A stretch of DNA of 61,391 nt from an uncultured Eubacterium sp. (GTDB taxonomy: Bacteria; Bacillota; Clostridia; Oscillospirales; Acutalibacteraceae), in contig CAKSWS010000007.1 of the NCBI GenBank assembly GCA_934512155.1, positions 1-61,391 on the forward strand, given 5' to 3'. Positions 51,506-60,205 of the stretch are shown one piece after another. Under the pieces are notes generated by a model. That model made no database searches. It saw only the letters and a list, made by a program, of their open reading frames with translations, and was not told the DNA's origin. Position 1 is the first letter of the stretch; the number at the start of each line of letters is the position of its first letter. The position numbers and the translations under genes are program-made.

Positions 51506-52630
51506 TTATTGGTTTTTTTCAGCTTCTTCAACACTTTTTTGTTTTAAGTAGGCGTTAATAAATCCGTCAATATCTCCGTCCATAACAGCGTTAATATTTC
51601 CCATTTCAAAGCCTGTTCTGTGGTCCTTTGCCATGGTATAAGGCATAAACACGTAAGAACGAATTTGCGAACCCCAGGCAATTTCTTTTTGGTCGCCTTT
51701 AATGTCTTCAATTCTTTCTAAATTTTCACGTTCTTTAATTTCAACAAGTTTTGATTTAAGCATTCTCATGGCAACTTCTCTGTTTTGGTGCTGAGAACGT
51801 TCAATTTGGCAGGAAACGACAATACCTGTCGGAATATGCGTTAATCTTACCGCAGATGATGTTTTGTTTACTTTTTGTCCGCCGGCGCCCGAGGCACGGT
51901 AAACGTCCATTTTAATATCTTCTTCACGAATTTCCACATTAACGTCATCATCAATTTCCGGCATAACTTCAAGTGAAGCAAATGATGTGTGTCTTCTTCC
52001 TGATGAGTCAAACGGAGAAACACGAACAAGCCTGTGAATTCCCATTTCGCCTTTAAGGTAGCCATAAGCATTTTCGCCTTCAATAAGAATCGTGGCGCTT
52101 TTAAGTCCTGCAACGTCTCCGTCAAGATAATCAAGGGTGGATACTTTATAGCCGTGCCTTTCTCCCCATCTGTTGTACATTCTAAACAGCATTTCAGCCC
52201 AATCCATAGCTTCTGTTCCGCCTGCACCGGCGTGAAATGTTAAAAGTGCGTTTTTGTTGTCAAATTCACCGCTTAAAAGTGTGGAAAGAGTTAAATTTTC
52301 AATTCGTTTTTCAATATCTTCCACAGATGACGTACAGTCTTCAAGTAAACTTTCGTCATTTTCTTCGTCTGCCAATTCAATCATAACAAGCGCATCTTCG
52401 TAATCTGATTTTAAATCTTCATAAGATGCAACTTTTGCTTTAAGCGAGCCTGCTTTTTTTAATGTTTTTTGGCTTTCTTCCATATTATCCCAAAAATCGG
52501 GAGCGGCTGCTTTTTCGTCAAGTTCTTTTATTTCGTTTTTTACCAAATCAATGGCAAGGGCTTCTTTAAGGTTTTTAATCGGTTTTTCCGATTCAAGCAA
52601 TCTGAATTTTAAATTTTCAAATTCAATCAT
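51506..52630 (-). CDS. prfB: Peptide chain release factor 2
   Basis: A 374-residue class I release factor for UGA and UAA codons. The codon-recognition SPF motif is in VRVSPFDSSGRRHTSF and the peptidyl-hydrolysis GGQ is in ASGAGGQKVNKTSS. The frame is continuous from the ATG, with no CTTTGA frameshift site near codon 25 (the sequence reads CTT GAA TCG early on). So the usual autoregulatory frameshift is absent. A hairpin leader and a good promoter lie upstream. Confidence 0.96.
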   Translation of the reverse strand: MIEFENLKFRLLESEKPIKNLKEALAIDLVKNEIKELDEKAAAPDFWDNMEESQKTLKKAGSLKAKVASYEDLKSDYEDALVMIELADEENDESLLEDCTSSVEDIEKRIENLTLSTLLSGEFDNKNALLTFHAGAGGTEAMDWAEMLFRMYNRWGERHGYKVSTLDYLDGDVAGLKSATILIEGENAYGYLKGEMGIHRLVRVSPFDSSGRRHTSFASLEVMPEIDDDVNVEIREEDIKMDVYRASGAGGQKVNKTSSAVRLTHIPTGIVVSCQIERSQHQNREVAMRMLKSKLVEIKERENLERIEDIKGDQKEIAWGSQIRSYVFMPYTMAKDHRTGFEMGNINAVMDGDIDGFINAYLKQKSVEEAEKNQ

Positions 52631-52660
52631 TAGGTAACATCAGCCTTTCGTAAAAGTAAA

Positions 52661-52706
52661 CACACAGTAAACTGCCGTCGAGTGGCATGAATTTTTACTT
52701 TGTGTG
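52661..52706 (-). promoter_or_regulatory. Hairpin leader of prfB
   Basis: On the minus strand CACACA-AA-GTAAA pairs with TTTAC-TGTGTG around a 2-base bulge, and an inner TGCC/GGCA stem encloses ACTCGAC. It forms most of the 86-base leader predicted from the promoter at 52722-52750. There is no T run. Confidence 0.5.
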
Positions 52707-52721
52707 CCTGTTGATTGAAAT

Positions 52722-52750
52722 ATTATAAACAAATTAGCTGTTTTATGCAA
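52722..52750 (-). promoter_or_regulatory. Promoter of prfB
   Basis: On the minus strand TTGCAT (52745-52750), 17 bases, perfect TATAAT (52722-52727). Confidence 0.6.
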
Positions 52751-52801
52751 GTTTATATTTGAAGTTGTTAAAATATTATTTACCGTATTTTAATCATTAT
52801 G

Positions 52802-52830
52802 TTGATTTTTCGTGTTAACATAAGTATAAT
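52802..52830 (+). promoter_or_regulatory. Promoter of the RING/DUF2628 gene
   Basis: TTGATT (52802-52807), 17 bases, perfect TATAAT (52825-52830), 36 bases before the start codon. It probably drives the gene run to tadA. Confidence 0.55.
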
Positions 52831-52866
52831 AATTTAATACAGAAGTGTATTTCTAAGGAGAAAAAT

Positions 52867-53823
52867 ATGTTATTTGAAAATGATAAATGCCCGGTGTGCA
52901 ACCGTGTTTTTCAGGAGGGCGACGACATAGTTGTTTGTCCGGAATGCGGAACGCCGCATCACAGGGAATGCTATAATCAGCTTCATCGTTGTGCGAATCA
53001 GTCTCTTCACTCGGAGAATTTTAAATTTCAGCGCAGTGCCGACGTGCAAGCTGAGAATGAGCAAAGCAAAAATGAAAATCAAAATCGAGGCGATGTTACG
53101 CCGGTTTCAACTTTTTTTAATAAAATCGAAGCTGCCGAAGAGCAGCAGGTTGATAAGGTTGTAAGCGAAACTGTTCATACGGAAAAACCAAATGAAGCAA
53201 CTGTTGACGGTGTTTCGGTATATGATGCTTCACAGGTAATCGGCAGCAATGTTAATTATTATTTGCCTCGTTTTATTACAAAAAAAGGTTTAAATTGGAA
53301 TTGGGGCGCTTTCTTTTTCGGTCCTTATTATTTCTTTTACAGAAAAATGTATGCTCAGGGATTTATGTTCCTTGCACTTCGCTATTTTGCAGATTTGATT
53401 TTAGGTTCAATTTATTCAAAGCAGGTAACAACGTTTGTAAACTCATATAATGCTTTGCTTTCAAACGGTTATCCGTCAGCCGATGATATGACAAAGTTTG
53501 TAAATTCATCAGCATACCAAAATGCTGTTCCTTATATGTTGATAATGGGTGCAATTTTTGCTGTTTTTGCTATTGTTATAGGTATTTGTGCAAACAGAAT
53601 GTACCGCAAAAAAGTTGTTACAACCGTTAAGGCGGTAGATGAAAAACTTAAAAACGGCGATTCGTTTACGGTTAATCCGGTTAGTCCTATGATGATGGGT
53701 CAGGATATGGATTTAAGTCAGGCAGAAATGCGCAAATTGTTTCTTGCAAAGCAGGGGGGAGTCAGTTGGCTTGCACCTGCGGCAATTTATATTTTGCTTA
53801 TGATTATTTCTAACATTATGTAA
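52867..53823 (+). CDS. RING-finger-like and DUF2628 membrane protein
   Basis: A 318-residue protein. The N-terminus holds a zinc-finger pattern like the prokaryotic RING family: CPVC at 8-11, CPEC near 25-28, then HHREC and HRC. A polar linker (residues 60-125) is followed by a DUF2628 domain (NWNWGAFFFGPYYFFYRKMY) and three or four membrane helices, the last at the C-terminus. The zinc finger would face the cytoplasm. The function is unknown. A TAAGGAG ribosome site precedes the ATG; galU follows after 15 bases. Confidence 0.8.
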   Translation: MLFENDKCPVCNRVFQEGDDIVVCPECGTPHHRECYNQLHRCANQSLHSENFKFQRSADVQAENEQSKNENQNRGDVTPVSTFFNKIEAAEEQQVDKVVSETVHTEKPNEATVDGVSVYDASQVIGSNVNYYLPRFITKKGLNWNWGAFFFGPYYFFYRKMYAQGFMFLALRYFADLILGSIYSKQVTTFVNSYNALLSNGYPSADDMTKFVNSSAYQNAVPYMLIMGAIFAVFAIVIGICANRMYRKKVVTTVKAVDEKLKNGDSFTVNPVSPMMMGQDMDLSQAEMRKLFLAKQGGVSWLAPAAIYILLMIISNIM

Positions 53824-53838
53824 CAGGGGGTAAATAAT

Positions 53839-54714
53839 ATGAAGGTCAGAAAAGCAATAATACCTGCAGCAGGTTTGGGAACACGAGTTCTTCCGGCATC
53901 AAAAGCAATTCCTAAAGAAATGCTTAATATTGTTGATAAGCCGGCTATTCAATATATTGTTGAGGAGGCTTTTGCTTCCGGAATTGAAGAAGTGCTTATT
54001 ATTACAAACAGAAATAAGGGCGCTATTGAAGACCATTTTGACCATGCTTTTGAGCTTGAGGCTAAGCTTAAAGACAATCCGGATAAACAGGATATTTATG
54101 AGGATGTAATGAAGTGTTCCGATTTCGGCAATATTTATTTTCTTCGTCAAAAGGAAACAAAGGGCTTGGGTCATGCAGTTTTGTGTGCAAAAAATTTTAT
54201 AGGCAACGAGCCGTTTGCAGTGCTTTACGGCGATGATGTTATTCTTTCAAAAACACCTTGTACAAAGCAGTTGTGCGACGCTTATGAAAAATATGAAAAA
54301 GGCGTTGTGGGTGTTAAGGAAGTGCCGGGTATGGCAATTACAAAATATTGTTCTTTGAAAACAGAGCATTTGGAAGATAATTGTTACAGCTGTACGGATA
54401 TGATTGAAAAGCCCAAGCCTGAAGAAATCATGGGTAATTTTTCAATTTTAGGCAGAGTTGTTTTGCCGCCTGAAATTTTTGGTATTCTTGAAAATACTCC
54501 TTTGGGAAAAGCAAATGAGCTTCAGTTAACTGACGCTATGAAAACTCTTGCTCAAAAAGAAGGCGTAATAGCCCTTGAATATGAAGGAACTACATATGAT
54601 ATGGGCAATAAATTCGGTATTCTTAAAGCAAATATAGAAGTGGGATTAAATCACCCCGATACAAAGGATGAATTAAAAGCCTACTTAAAAGAAATTGCCG
54701 AAAATCTTGATTAA
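53839..54714 (+). CDS. galU: UTP-glucose-1-phosphate uridylyltransferase
   Basis: A 291-residue nucleotidyltransferase making UDP-glucose for cell-wall polymers and sugar interconversion. It starts KVRKAIIPAAGLGTRVLPASKAIPKEML and has the catalytic region VLYGDDVI near residue 130 and EKPKPEEI near 193, all typical of GalU. It is distinct from the ADP-glucose enzymes GlgC/GlgD of the window. A CAGGGGGTAA ribosome site is present. Confidence 0.95.
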   Translation: MKVRKAIIPAAGLGTRVLPASKAIPKEMLNIVDKPAIQYIVEEAFASGIEEVLIITNRNKGAIEDHFDHAFELEAKLKDNPDKQDIYEDVMKCSDFGNIYFLRQKETKGLGHAVLCAKNFIGNEPFAVLYGDDVILSKTPCTKQLCDAYEKYEKGVVGVKEVPGMAITKYCSLKTEHLEDNCYSCTDMIEKPKPEEIMGNFSILGRVVLPPEIFGILENTPLGKANELQLTDAMKTLAQKEGVIALEYEGTTYDMGNKFGILKANIEVGLNHPDTKDELKAYLKEIAENLD

Positions 54715-54733
54715 TTGTTAGCGAGGGAAACTA

Positions 54734-55762
54734 TTGGATAATTATAATTTTGTTTATGATAATCAAAATAGTGATGAAATGATGCAGCGTGCTATGTACT
54801 ATCAACTCAGCGCAAAGCAGGAAAGAAAAGAAATAAGAAAATTAGGCAACATTTTAGGACTTGTTTTAATTGCTTTTGTTGCTATTCAATACATTTGTGT
54901 GTTGTTGCTTCAGACGAATGCAGAATTTTATGATGCTTATGAAACCTCTTATATTTTTCAAACAAGCTTTACCGTTATTGCAGTTGAAATTTTGGCTTTG
55001 TGTGTTCCTTTTGGATTAATGGCATTGGCAAATAAAAAAAAGTATGTAACACCTGTTGTTCCCACTAAAAAAATGTCTGCCGGTTCGGTTGTATTGTGGG
55101 TTGGCTTCGGTATGCTTTGCTGCATCGGCGCAGATTATTTTGTGAGTATTGTTTCCACAATTTCAAACACTTTGGGTTTTGAACTTACACAGCCGGATAC
55201 TTTAGAGCCGGATTCGTTTATTGCTTGCATATTTTGTGTTATAGGCACGGCTGTTGTTCCTGCTATTTGTGAGGAATTTGCAATGCGTTGCTGCGGCGTA
55301 GGCTTGTTGAGAAAATACGGCAAGGCATTTGCAGTAACTGCAATCGCTATTGTATTTGGGCTTGTTCACGGCAATATTGTTCAATTTATATTTGCAACTT
55401 TAGTCGGTCTTATTTTAGGTTACGTAACTGTTAAAACAGACAGTGTTGTTCCGGCAATGTTTATTCACGGCTTTAATAACGGAATGAGTGTTTTTTCATC
55501 TGTGGTTGATTATGCTTGCGGCACAAGCAGCTTTTTAAGCAAAAATGCAACGGTTATTTTGTTTGTATTTTGGGTTGTTGTGGGTGTTATATGTGCAACT
55601 TGTTTGGCTGTAAAAAAAGAATTTAAATCTGTTCAGCCACGCCAAAGAATGCCTTATGAAAATTCAACCGGTCAAAAGCTGGCAACATTTTTCTTTGTTC
55701 CGGGTATGATTTTGCCGTTTGCATACTTAATTGTGTCAACGGTTATGACAATTAAGCATTAA
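54734..55762 (+). CDS. CPBP-family intramembrane metalloprotease
   Basis: A 342-residue protein with about eight membrane helices and the CPBP (Abi) motifs: CEEFAMR (EExxR), FGLVHGN (FxxxH) and HGFNNG (HxxxN), the residues that bind metal and cut within the membrane. Members include prenyl-protein proteases and bacteriocin self-immunity proteins. The start is TTG at 54734, with GCGAGGGAAAC placed just upstream. The next ATG lies at codon 15. It lies between galU and tadA. Its substrate is unknown. Confidence 0.85.
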   Translation: MDNYNFVYDNQNSDEMMQRAMYYQLSAKQERKEIRKLGNILGLVLIAFVAIQYICVLLLQTNAEFYDAYETSYIFQTSFTVIAVEILALCVPFGLMALANKKKYVTPVVPTKKMSAGSVVLWVGFGMLCCIGADYFVSIVSTISNTLGFELTQPDTLEPDSFIACIFCVIGTAVVPAICEEFAMRCCGVGLLRKYGKAFAVTAIAIVFGLVHGNIVQFIFATLVGLILGYVTVKTDSVVPAMFIHGFNNGMSVFSSVVDYACGTSSFLSKNATVILFVFWVVVGVICATCLAVKKEFKSVQPRQRMPYENSTGQKLATFFFVPGMILPFAYLIVSTVMTIKH

Positions 55763-55764
55763 TT

Positions 55765-56235
55765 ATGAACAAGTTTATGGAAGAAGCATTGCACTTGGCA
55801 CTTTTAAGCAGTGCAGAGGGCGAAGTGCCGGTAGGTGCCGTTGTTGTTTGTAACGGCAAAATTGTAGGCACAGGCAGGAACAGGCGTGAAACGGAAAAAA
55901 ATGCTCTTTGCCATGCTGAAATTGAGGCAATTAATAATGCTTGCAAAAAATTAGGCGGTTGGCGTTTGTGGCAATGTGAAATGTTTGTAACTCTTGAACC
56001 TTGCCCGATGTGCGCAGGTGCAGTAATAAATTCACGTATTAAAAAAGTAACGTTTGGCGCTTATGATAAAAAAGCGGGTTCTTTTGGCTCTGTAATTGAT
56101 TTTAACAGCTTGGGGTATAATCATAAGCCTGAGGTTGAGGGCGGAGTAGACGAAGCGGAATGCGCAGCATTGTTAACGAATTTTTTTAAAAATTTAAGAA
56201 AGGAAAAACAACAGTCAAAGTTGTTTGCCGATTAA
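55765..56235 (+). CDS. tadA: tRNA-specific adenosine deaminase TadA
   Basis: A 156-residue zinc deaminase that turns A34 of tRNA-Arg(ACG) into inosine. His50-Ala-Glu52 (CHAEIEAI) and Cys80-Pro-Met-Cys83 (LEPCPMCAGAV) are the metal and catalytic residues. It starts two bases after the CPBP stop, so translation is probably coupled. A terminator follows at once. Confidence 0.94.
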   Translation: MNKFMEEALHLALLSSAEGEVPVGAVVVCNGKIVGTGRNRRETEKNALCHAEIEAINNACKKLGGWRLWQCEMFVTLEPCPMCAGAVINSRIKKVTFGAYDKKAGSFGSVIDFNSLGYNHKPEVEGGVDEAECAALLTNFFKNLRKEKQQSKLFAD

Positions 56236-56240
56236 AATTA

Positions 56241-56276
56241 AAGCTACTTGCGATTTAATCGCAAGTAGCTTTTTTG
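56241..56276 (+). terminator. Intrinsic terminator after tadA
   Basis: A perfect stem AAGCTACTTGCGA/TCGCAAGTAGCTT (13 bp, loop TTTAA) is followed by six T. The convergent GH2 gene ends at 56284 and may also use it. Confidence 0.92.
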
Positions 56277-56283
56277 TACCTGT

Positions 56284-58524
56284 TTATTTTTTTGGCTTTT
56301 TAATTTTGTTAAGTTTGGCATTAATTTGAAGGATTTGTTCTTTTGTAAATTTACCGCCCATCATCATAAATACACGTTTAACGGTAAATCCTTTACCCAT
56401 TTCAATCATTGTTTTGTTGATTGAAAATCCCATAACGTTTGCTTTGCCTGATTTTTTCTTTTTGTTCTTTGTATTATTTTCACCGCTGTTGCCTCCTTTA
56501 AATGAGCTTTTAAGAATTCTGACAGCGGAAAGAAGGAACAATTTACCTTTAAATGTGGAAAGAATATCGCCTATAGTATCGTTAATTGAAAAATATCCTG
56601 TAGGCGTGTCAATTTCAAACCAGTTAATAACTGCGCCTTCTTCTTTCATTCTGTATGCTTCGTTAAATTTTTCAACTTTGTTTATGCGGCTTTCGTCTGT
56701 TAAATTACCTGCTTTAGCTGTAATTATTGTTTCGCCATGGTTTTTAACATCAAAGTAGAAGAAAGGATATTTTCCTTTAAATTGCTTGCCTATGCTTTCG
56801 CCGTTTGCAAATAATTCTACTTCATCACAGTTTGAATATACTGTAATTTTTGTAACGTCTTCTACACGGTCTATATATCTTTTTCCGCAAATATGAAGCA
56901 TCGGTTTGCTTGAAAGCCATGCTTGATAAGCATAAAAACTGTCTTTTTTATATTTTCTGTCAAAAGTAACAAGACCTTTGTGGTTCATTCCGTTTTCTCC
57001 GCCTTCGGCACGGGCGTCTGCGGCAAAGTCAAACATATTCCAAACATGGGTTGCCCAAAGGTAAGGTCTGTCAATAATTTGCTTAATAAGCTCTTCATGG
57101 TAATATGCTTGGTATTCTTCGGTATAGTCGCCTTGTTCCGGCGTTGATGTGTGCCAGTTAAGTGCTTCACAGCCGTATTCACTCAAGCCTATTGCTTTGT
57201 TTGGGTATTTTTTGTGAAAATTATCAAACCAAGGTCCGTACATTGTAACGTTTCCGCCGTACCAACCGAAATAATGGTTATACGAAACGATGTCGCTTAT
57301 GTGAACATACGGGTCGTCAGGCTTGCACATTGTAACAACTGCAACGGTTGAAGGCCTTGTTTTGTCAAGGCTGTGAACCAAATCATTTAACATTTTATGG
57401 TTTTCTATTAATGCCGGGTCAGAGCCATTCATTGTTATTTCGTTTGAAAGTCCCCATGTAACAATGCAAGGATGGTTATAATTTTGGCAAATAAGCTCTG
57501 TCATTTGTTGCTTTGTGTTTTCCGCACCGTTTGTAAGATGTTTTGAAATATATGGAATTTCAGCCCAAATTACAAGACCTTTTTCGTCGCACAAATCATA
57601 AAAATACTGTGCATGTTGGTAGTGGGCAAGACGAATTGTGTTTGCACCCATTTCACAAATAAGTTCAATGTCTTCTTTGTGATGTTGGGGCAAAAGTGCA
57701 TTACCTATTTCAGGTCTGTCTTGGTGTCTTGAAACACCTCTCAGCGGATATTCATTACCGTTTAAAATAAATCCTTTTTGTGGGTCTATTTTAAAACTTC
57801 TGCAACCGAATTTTGTTGAAATTTCATCTGCGGCTTCATCGTTAACAATTAATTTTGCTACCGCCGTGTAGAGAAATGGGTCTTCTGTTCCGTTCCATAA
57901 GTGGGCATTTTTGATTATTACCGTTGCAGATGGGTTTTTACCGCTTGCCTTTGCCGTCTCAATTACTTCGTTTCCATCTGTAATTGTAAATTCAACGTCG
58001 CCGTCGCAGTAAGCTTGCAAGGTAACTTCGTAATCGTTAATCTTTGCAATGGGTGTAACGGCAATTCCCGGTGCGCCGTGGTATTCTAAATCAAAATGAT
58101 TTTTGCCAACGCCGATTATTGTTACATCACGGTAAATCCCGCCGTAAAACGTAAAATCTGCCAACTGTGGGTAAACAAAATTGTTTGGCGCATTGTCAAC
58201 TTCAACTTTTATTTCATTTTCTTCTTTAATATTTTCAAGTTTCACACGAAATGTGGAGTATCCGCCGTGGTGAGTTGTTAATTTTTTACCGTTAAAATAT
58301 ACGGTTGCAGATGAGTTTGCACCGTCAAATTGAAGATAAAATTCTTCTCCTGCAGGGAATTCGCTTTTGCTTATTGCTTTTTCATAGGTGCAGGTGCCTC
58401 TGTAATAATCGTTGCCGCCGTCTTGCCCGTCCTTTCCGTTCCAGGTGTGTGGCAAATCAACGGTTTCGCTTTTACTTTCTATTGTAAATTTCCAATTTTT
58501 GTTAATGTTAGTAATTTCTCTCAT
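56284..58524 (-). CDS. GH2 glycosidase (beta-glucuronidase or beta-galactosidase)
   Basis: A 746-residue GH2 enzyme: a sugar-binding jelly roll (LPHTWNGKDGQDGG), an Ig-like domain, then a TIM barrel with the acid/base Glu in TWGLSNEITM and the nucleophile Glu in IGLSEYGCEALNWH. A GMNHKGLVTFDRKYKKDSFYAY stretch contains an NxK pattern that in GH2 beta-glucuronidases contacts the uronate carboxylate. Related galactosidases can look similar, so the substrate is open. The last 80 or so residues add a Lys-rich linker and a small domain (FTKEQILQINAKLNKIKK). The ATG at 58524 is chosen for its GGTGA ribosome site. The upstream gene is a GPH symporter. Confidence 0.8.
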   Translation of the reverse strand: MREITNINKNWKFTIESKSETVDLPHTWNGKDGQDGGNDYYRGTCTYEKAISKSEFPAGEEFYLQFDGANSSATVYFNGKKLTTHHGGYSTFRVKLENIKEENEIKVEVDNAPNNFVYPQLADFTFYGGIYRDVTIIGVGKNHFDLEYHGAPGIAVTPIAKINDYEVTLQAYCDGDVEFTITDGNEVIETAKASGKNPSATVIIKNAHLWNGTEDPFLYTAVAKLIVNDEAADEISTKFGCRSFKIDPQKGFILNGNEYPLRGVSRHQDRPEIGNALLPQHHKEDIELICEMGANTIRLAHYQHAQYFYDLCDEKGLVIWAEIPYISKHLTNGAENTKQQMTELICQNYNHPCIVTWGLSNEITMNGSDPALIENHKMLNDLVHSLDKTRPSTVAVVTMCKPDDPYVHISDIVSYNHYFGWYGGNVTMYGPWFDNFHKKYPNKAIGLSEYGCEALNWHTSTPEQGDYTEEYQAYYHEELIKQIIDRPYLWATHVWNMFDFAADARAEGGENGMNHKGLVTFDRKYKKDSFYAYQAWLSSKPMLHICGKRYIDRVEDVTKITVYSNCDEVELFANGESIGKQFKGKYPFFYFDVKNHGETIITAKAGNLTDESRINKVEKFNEAYRMKEEGAVINWFEIDTPTGYFSINDTIGDILSTFKGKLFLLSAVRILKSSFKGGNSGENNTKNKKKKSGKANVMGFSINKTMIEMGKGFTVKRVFMMMGGKFTKEQILQINAKLNKIKKPKK

Positions 58525-58618
58525 TTTAATCACCATAGCCTTTCGGGCAATAAATAGTTTACTGAATATCACCTTAATTCTGTGTTGCTTAAACAGACAT
58601 AAATTGTGATTCAGTCAT

Positions 58619-58653
58619 CTCAAAATTATGCCACCGGTAAATTTTGAGAACAA
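58619..58653 (-). promoter_or_regulatory. GH2 promoter with overlapping dyad
   Basis: On the minus strand TTGTTC (58648-58653), 17 bases, CATAAT (58625-58630). An inverted repeat CTCAAAATT (58619-58627) and AATTTTGAG (58640-58648) spans the -10 and spacer and could bind a repressor. Confidence 0.5.
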
Positions 58654-58662
58654 TATAATTTG

Positions 58663-58686
58663 ATTAGTGTGATTTTTCACACTAAT
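58663..58686. repeat. Hairpin at the end of the symporter gene
   Basis: ATTAGTGTGA/TCACACTAAT forms a perfect 10-bp stem with a TTTT loop overlapping the symporter stop codon. It lacks a clear T run on the minus strand, so it may be an RNA-processing or weak terminator element. Confidence 0.65.
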
Positions 58687-60043
58687 TCTCTTCGTCGGTT
58701 GTTATTGGTTTATCATCAAGTTTGTAAAGGAAATGCATGCTCAATAAGCATATGATAGAACCGATAAACGGTAATAATCCTGTCATTAAATAAATCTTTT
58801 CGGGTACTCCCGGTGCTTGTTCCAATGCACCAAGGCTGGATTCATAACCTGTAAGTCCCAAAGCAACGGAAATTAACGATGCACCGAGACCTTGTGCGAT
58901 TTTTCTGAATAAAGAATAAGTTGCGTAAATAGAGCCTTCTTCTCTTCTGCCTGTTTTTGCTTCTTGATAATCTATACAGTCGGCAACAAGCGCCCAAGTA
59001 AGAACAAGGTAGAATGCAGAACCAAACATGGCAATACCTACAAGCACAATCCAAATATAAGGGTTTTCAAACCTTACAAATGTAGCAATTCCGCTTGCTA
59101 TTGCCGAAATTAAAAACGGATATGTGCAAAGCTGCTTTTTTGTAAATTTCTTTGAAAGCGGTTTAACGGCAACTATGCCCAAAACAGTTGGTAAGCCTGC
59201 AATAATTGTTGCTATTGAAATAAGCTTTGTGTTTTTGAAGTAGCACATGAAAATATATTGCATAGAGCTTGTAACAGTCATCATAAGTGCAAGGTATGAA
59301 ACAGATGAAATTGTTACGCCAAGCATTGGTTTGTTTTTGAAGAAAGAGCCGAGTGTTTTGAAATAATTAAACTTTTGGTTTTCATCTTTAACAATAGGTT
59401 CAATACGCTCTGTTGTCATTTTTCTTGTGAAAATAAAGGCAATAAATCCTATAATTCCCATAACGGCAACAATAACGAAGAAGATGTTGCCACGTGGATT
59501 GTCATTTGCATCGTAAACAAGCAAAGGCAATATAATCATAACGGGAATTTGTGCAAACATAGCGCCAACGCTTCTAAAGGTTGAAAGAGAGTTTCTTTCA
59601 GAAGGAACATTTGTAATAACAGATTGCATTGAGCCGTAAGGCACGTTAACACTTGTGTATGAAACGCTCCAAACACAATAGAGGCCAAGGCACATTGCAA
59701 TTTTAACACCGTAAGGTGCAGACGGCGCATAAATAAACAGCAAAATGCTTGAAATTAAAAGAGGCAGGCTTGCCCATTTAATCCATGGCTTAAATTTGCC
59801 GTCTTTGCCCGGTTTAGCAGAATCGCAAATGCCGCCTATAATCGGGTCGTTAATTGCGTCAAATATTTTTGCAAGCAAAATAATTATTGCAAAATGTTTT
59901 GGCTTAATTCCCATGCATGTAACATAGAATAGCATTAAATAGTTGTTTATAAAAGCAAAGCTCATATTACAACCAAAGTCGCCCAAGCCGTATCCGATTT
60001 TATCACGCATACCGAAAGGACGTAGTTCTTTTTGATTACTCAT
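58682..60043 (-). CDS. GPH-family sugar:cation symporter (MFS)
   Basis: A 453-residue transporter with 12 membrane helices of the glycoside-pentoside-hexuronide:cation symporter family. It begins MRDKIGYGLGDFGCNMSFAFINNYLMLFY (split across the first helix) and has DPIIGGICDSAK near residue 65 and the cytoplasmic DCIDYQEAKTGRREEGSIYATYSLFRK near 360, all typical. Together with the downstream GH2 gene it forms a glycoside import and hydrolysis unit. Hexuronides are plausible given the uronate genes at 35-41 kb; the substrate is not shown. Confidence 0.9.
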   Translation of the reverse strand: MSNQKELRPFGMRDKIGYGLGDFGCNMSFAFINNYLMLFYVTCMGIKPKHFAIIILLAKIFDAINDPIIGGICDSAKPGKDGKFKPWIKWASLPLLISSILLFIYAPSAPYGVKIAMCLGLYCVWSVSYTSVNVPYGSMQSVITNVPSERNSLSTFRSVGAMFAQIPVMIILPLLVYDANDNPRGNIFFVIVAVMGIIGFIAFIFTRKMTTERIEPIVKDENQKFNYFKTLGSFFKNKPMLGVTISSVSYLALMMTVTSSMQYIFMCYFKNTKLISIATIIAGLPTVLGIVAVKPLSKKFTKKQLCTYPFLISAIASGIATFVRFENPYIWIVLVGIAMFGSAFYLVLTWALVADCIDYQEAKTGRREEGSIYATYSLFRKIAQGLGASLISVALGLTGYESSLGALEQAPGVPEKIYLMTGLLPFIGSIICLLSMHFLYKLDDKPITTDEEN

Positions 60044-60073
60044 ATTAAATTACCCCTTTAAAATGTTATAATA

Positions 60074-60103
60074 ATTATATATTATATCGCCTGCTTTTAT
60101 CAA
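60074..60103 (-). promoter_or_regulatory. Promoter of the GPH symporter
   Basis: On the minus strand TTGATA (60098-60103), 18 bases, TATAAT (60074-60079), 30 bases before the start. A second TATAAT is at 60081-60086. An imperfect dyad TGCTT...AAGCA overlaps the -35 region. Confidence 0.5.
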
Positions 60104-60156
60104 TAAGCAAGGTGCATAGATTTGTTTAATGAATTATGTTTAAAATGACAATGTGA

Positions 60157-60185
60157 TTGTAAAAAAAACGTACTAATGTTATAAT
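60157..60185 (+). promoter_or_regulatory. Promoter of the dGTPase-family gene
   Basis: TTGTAA (60157-60162), 17 bases, perfect TATAAT (60180-60185), 20 bases before the start codon. Confidence 0.6.
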
Positions 60186-60205
60186 TGGTTTTGCGAGGTG
60201 GTTTT

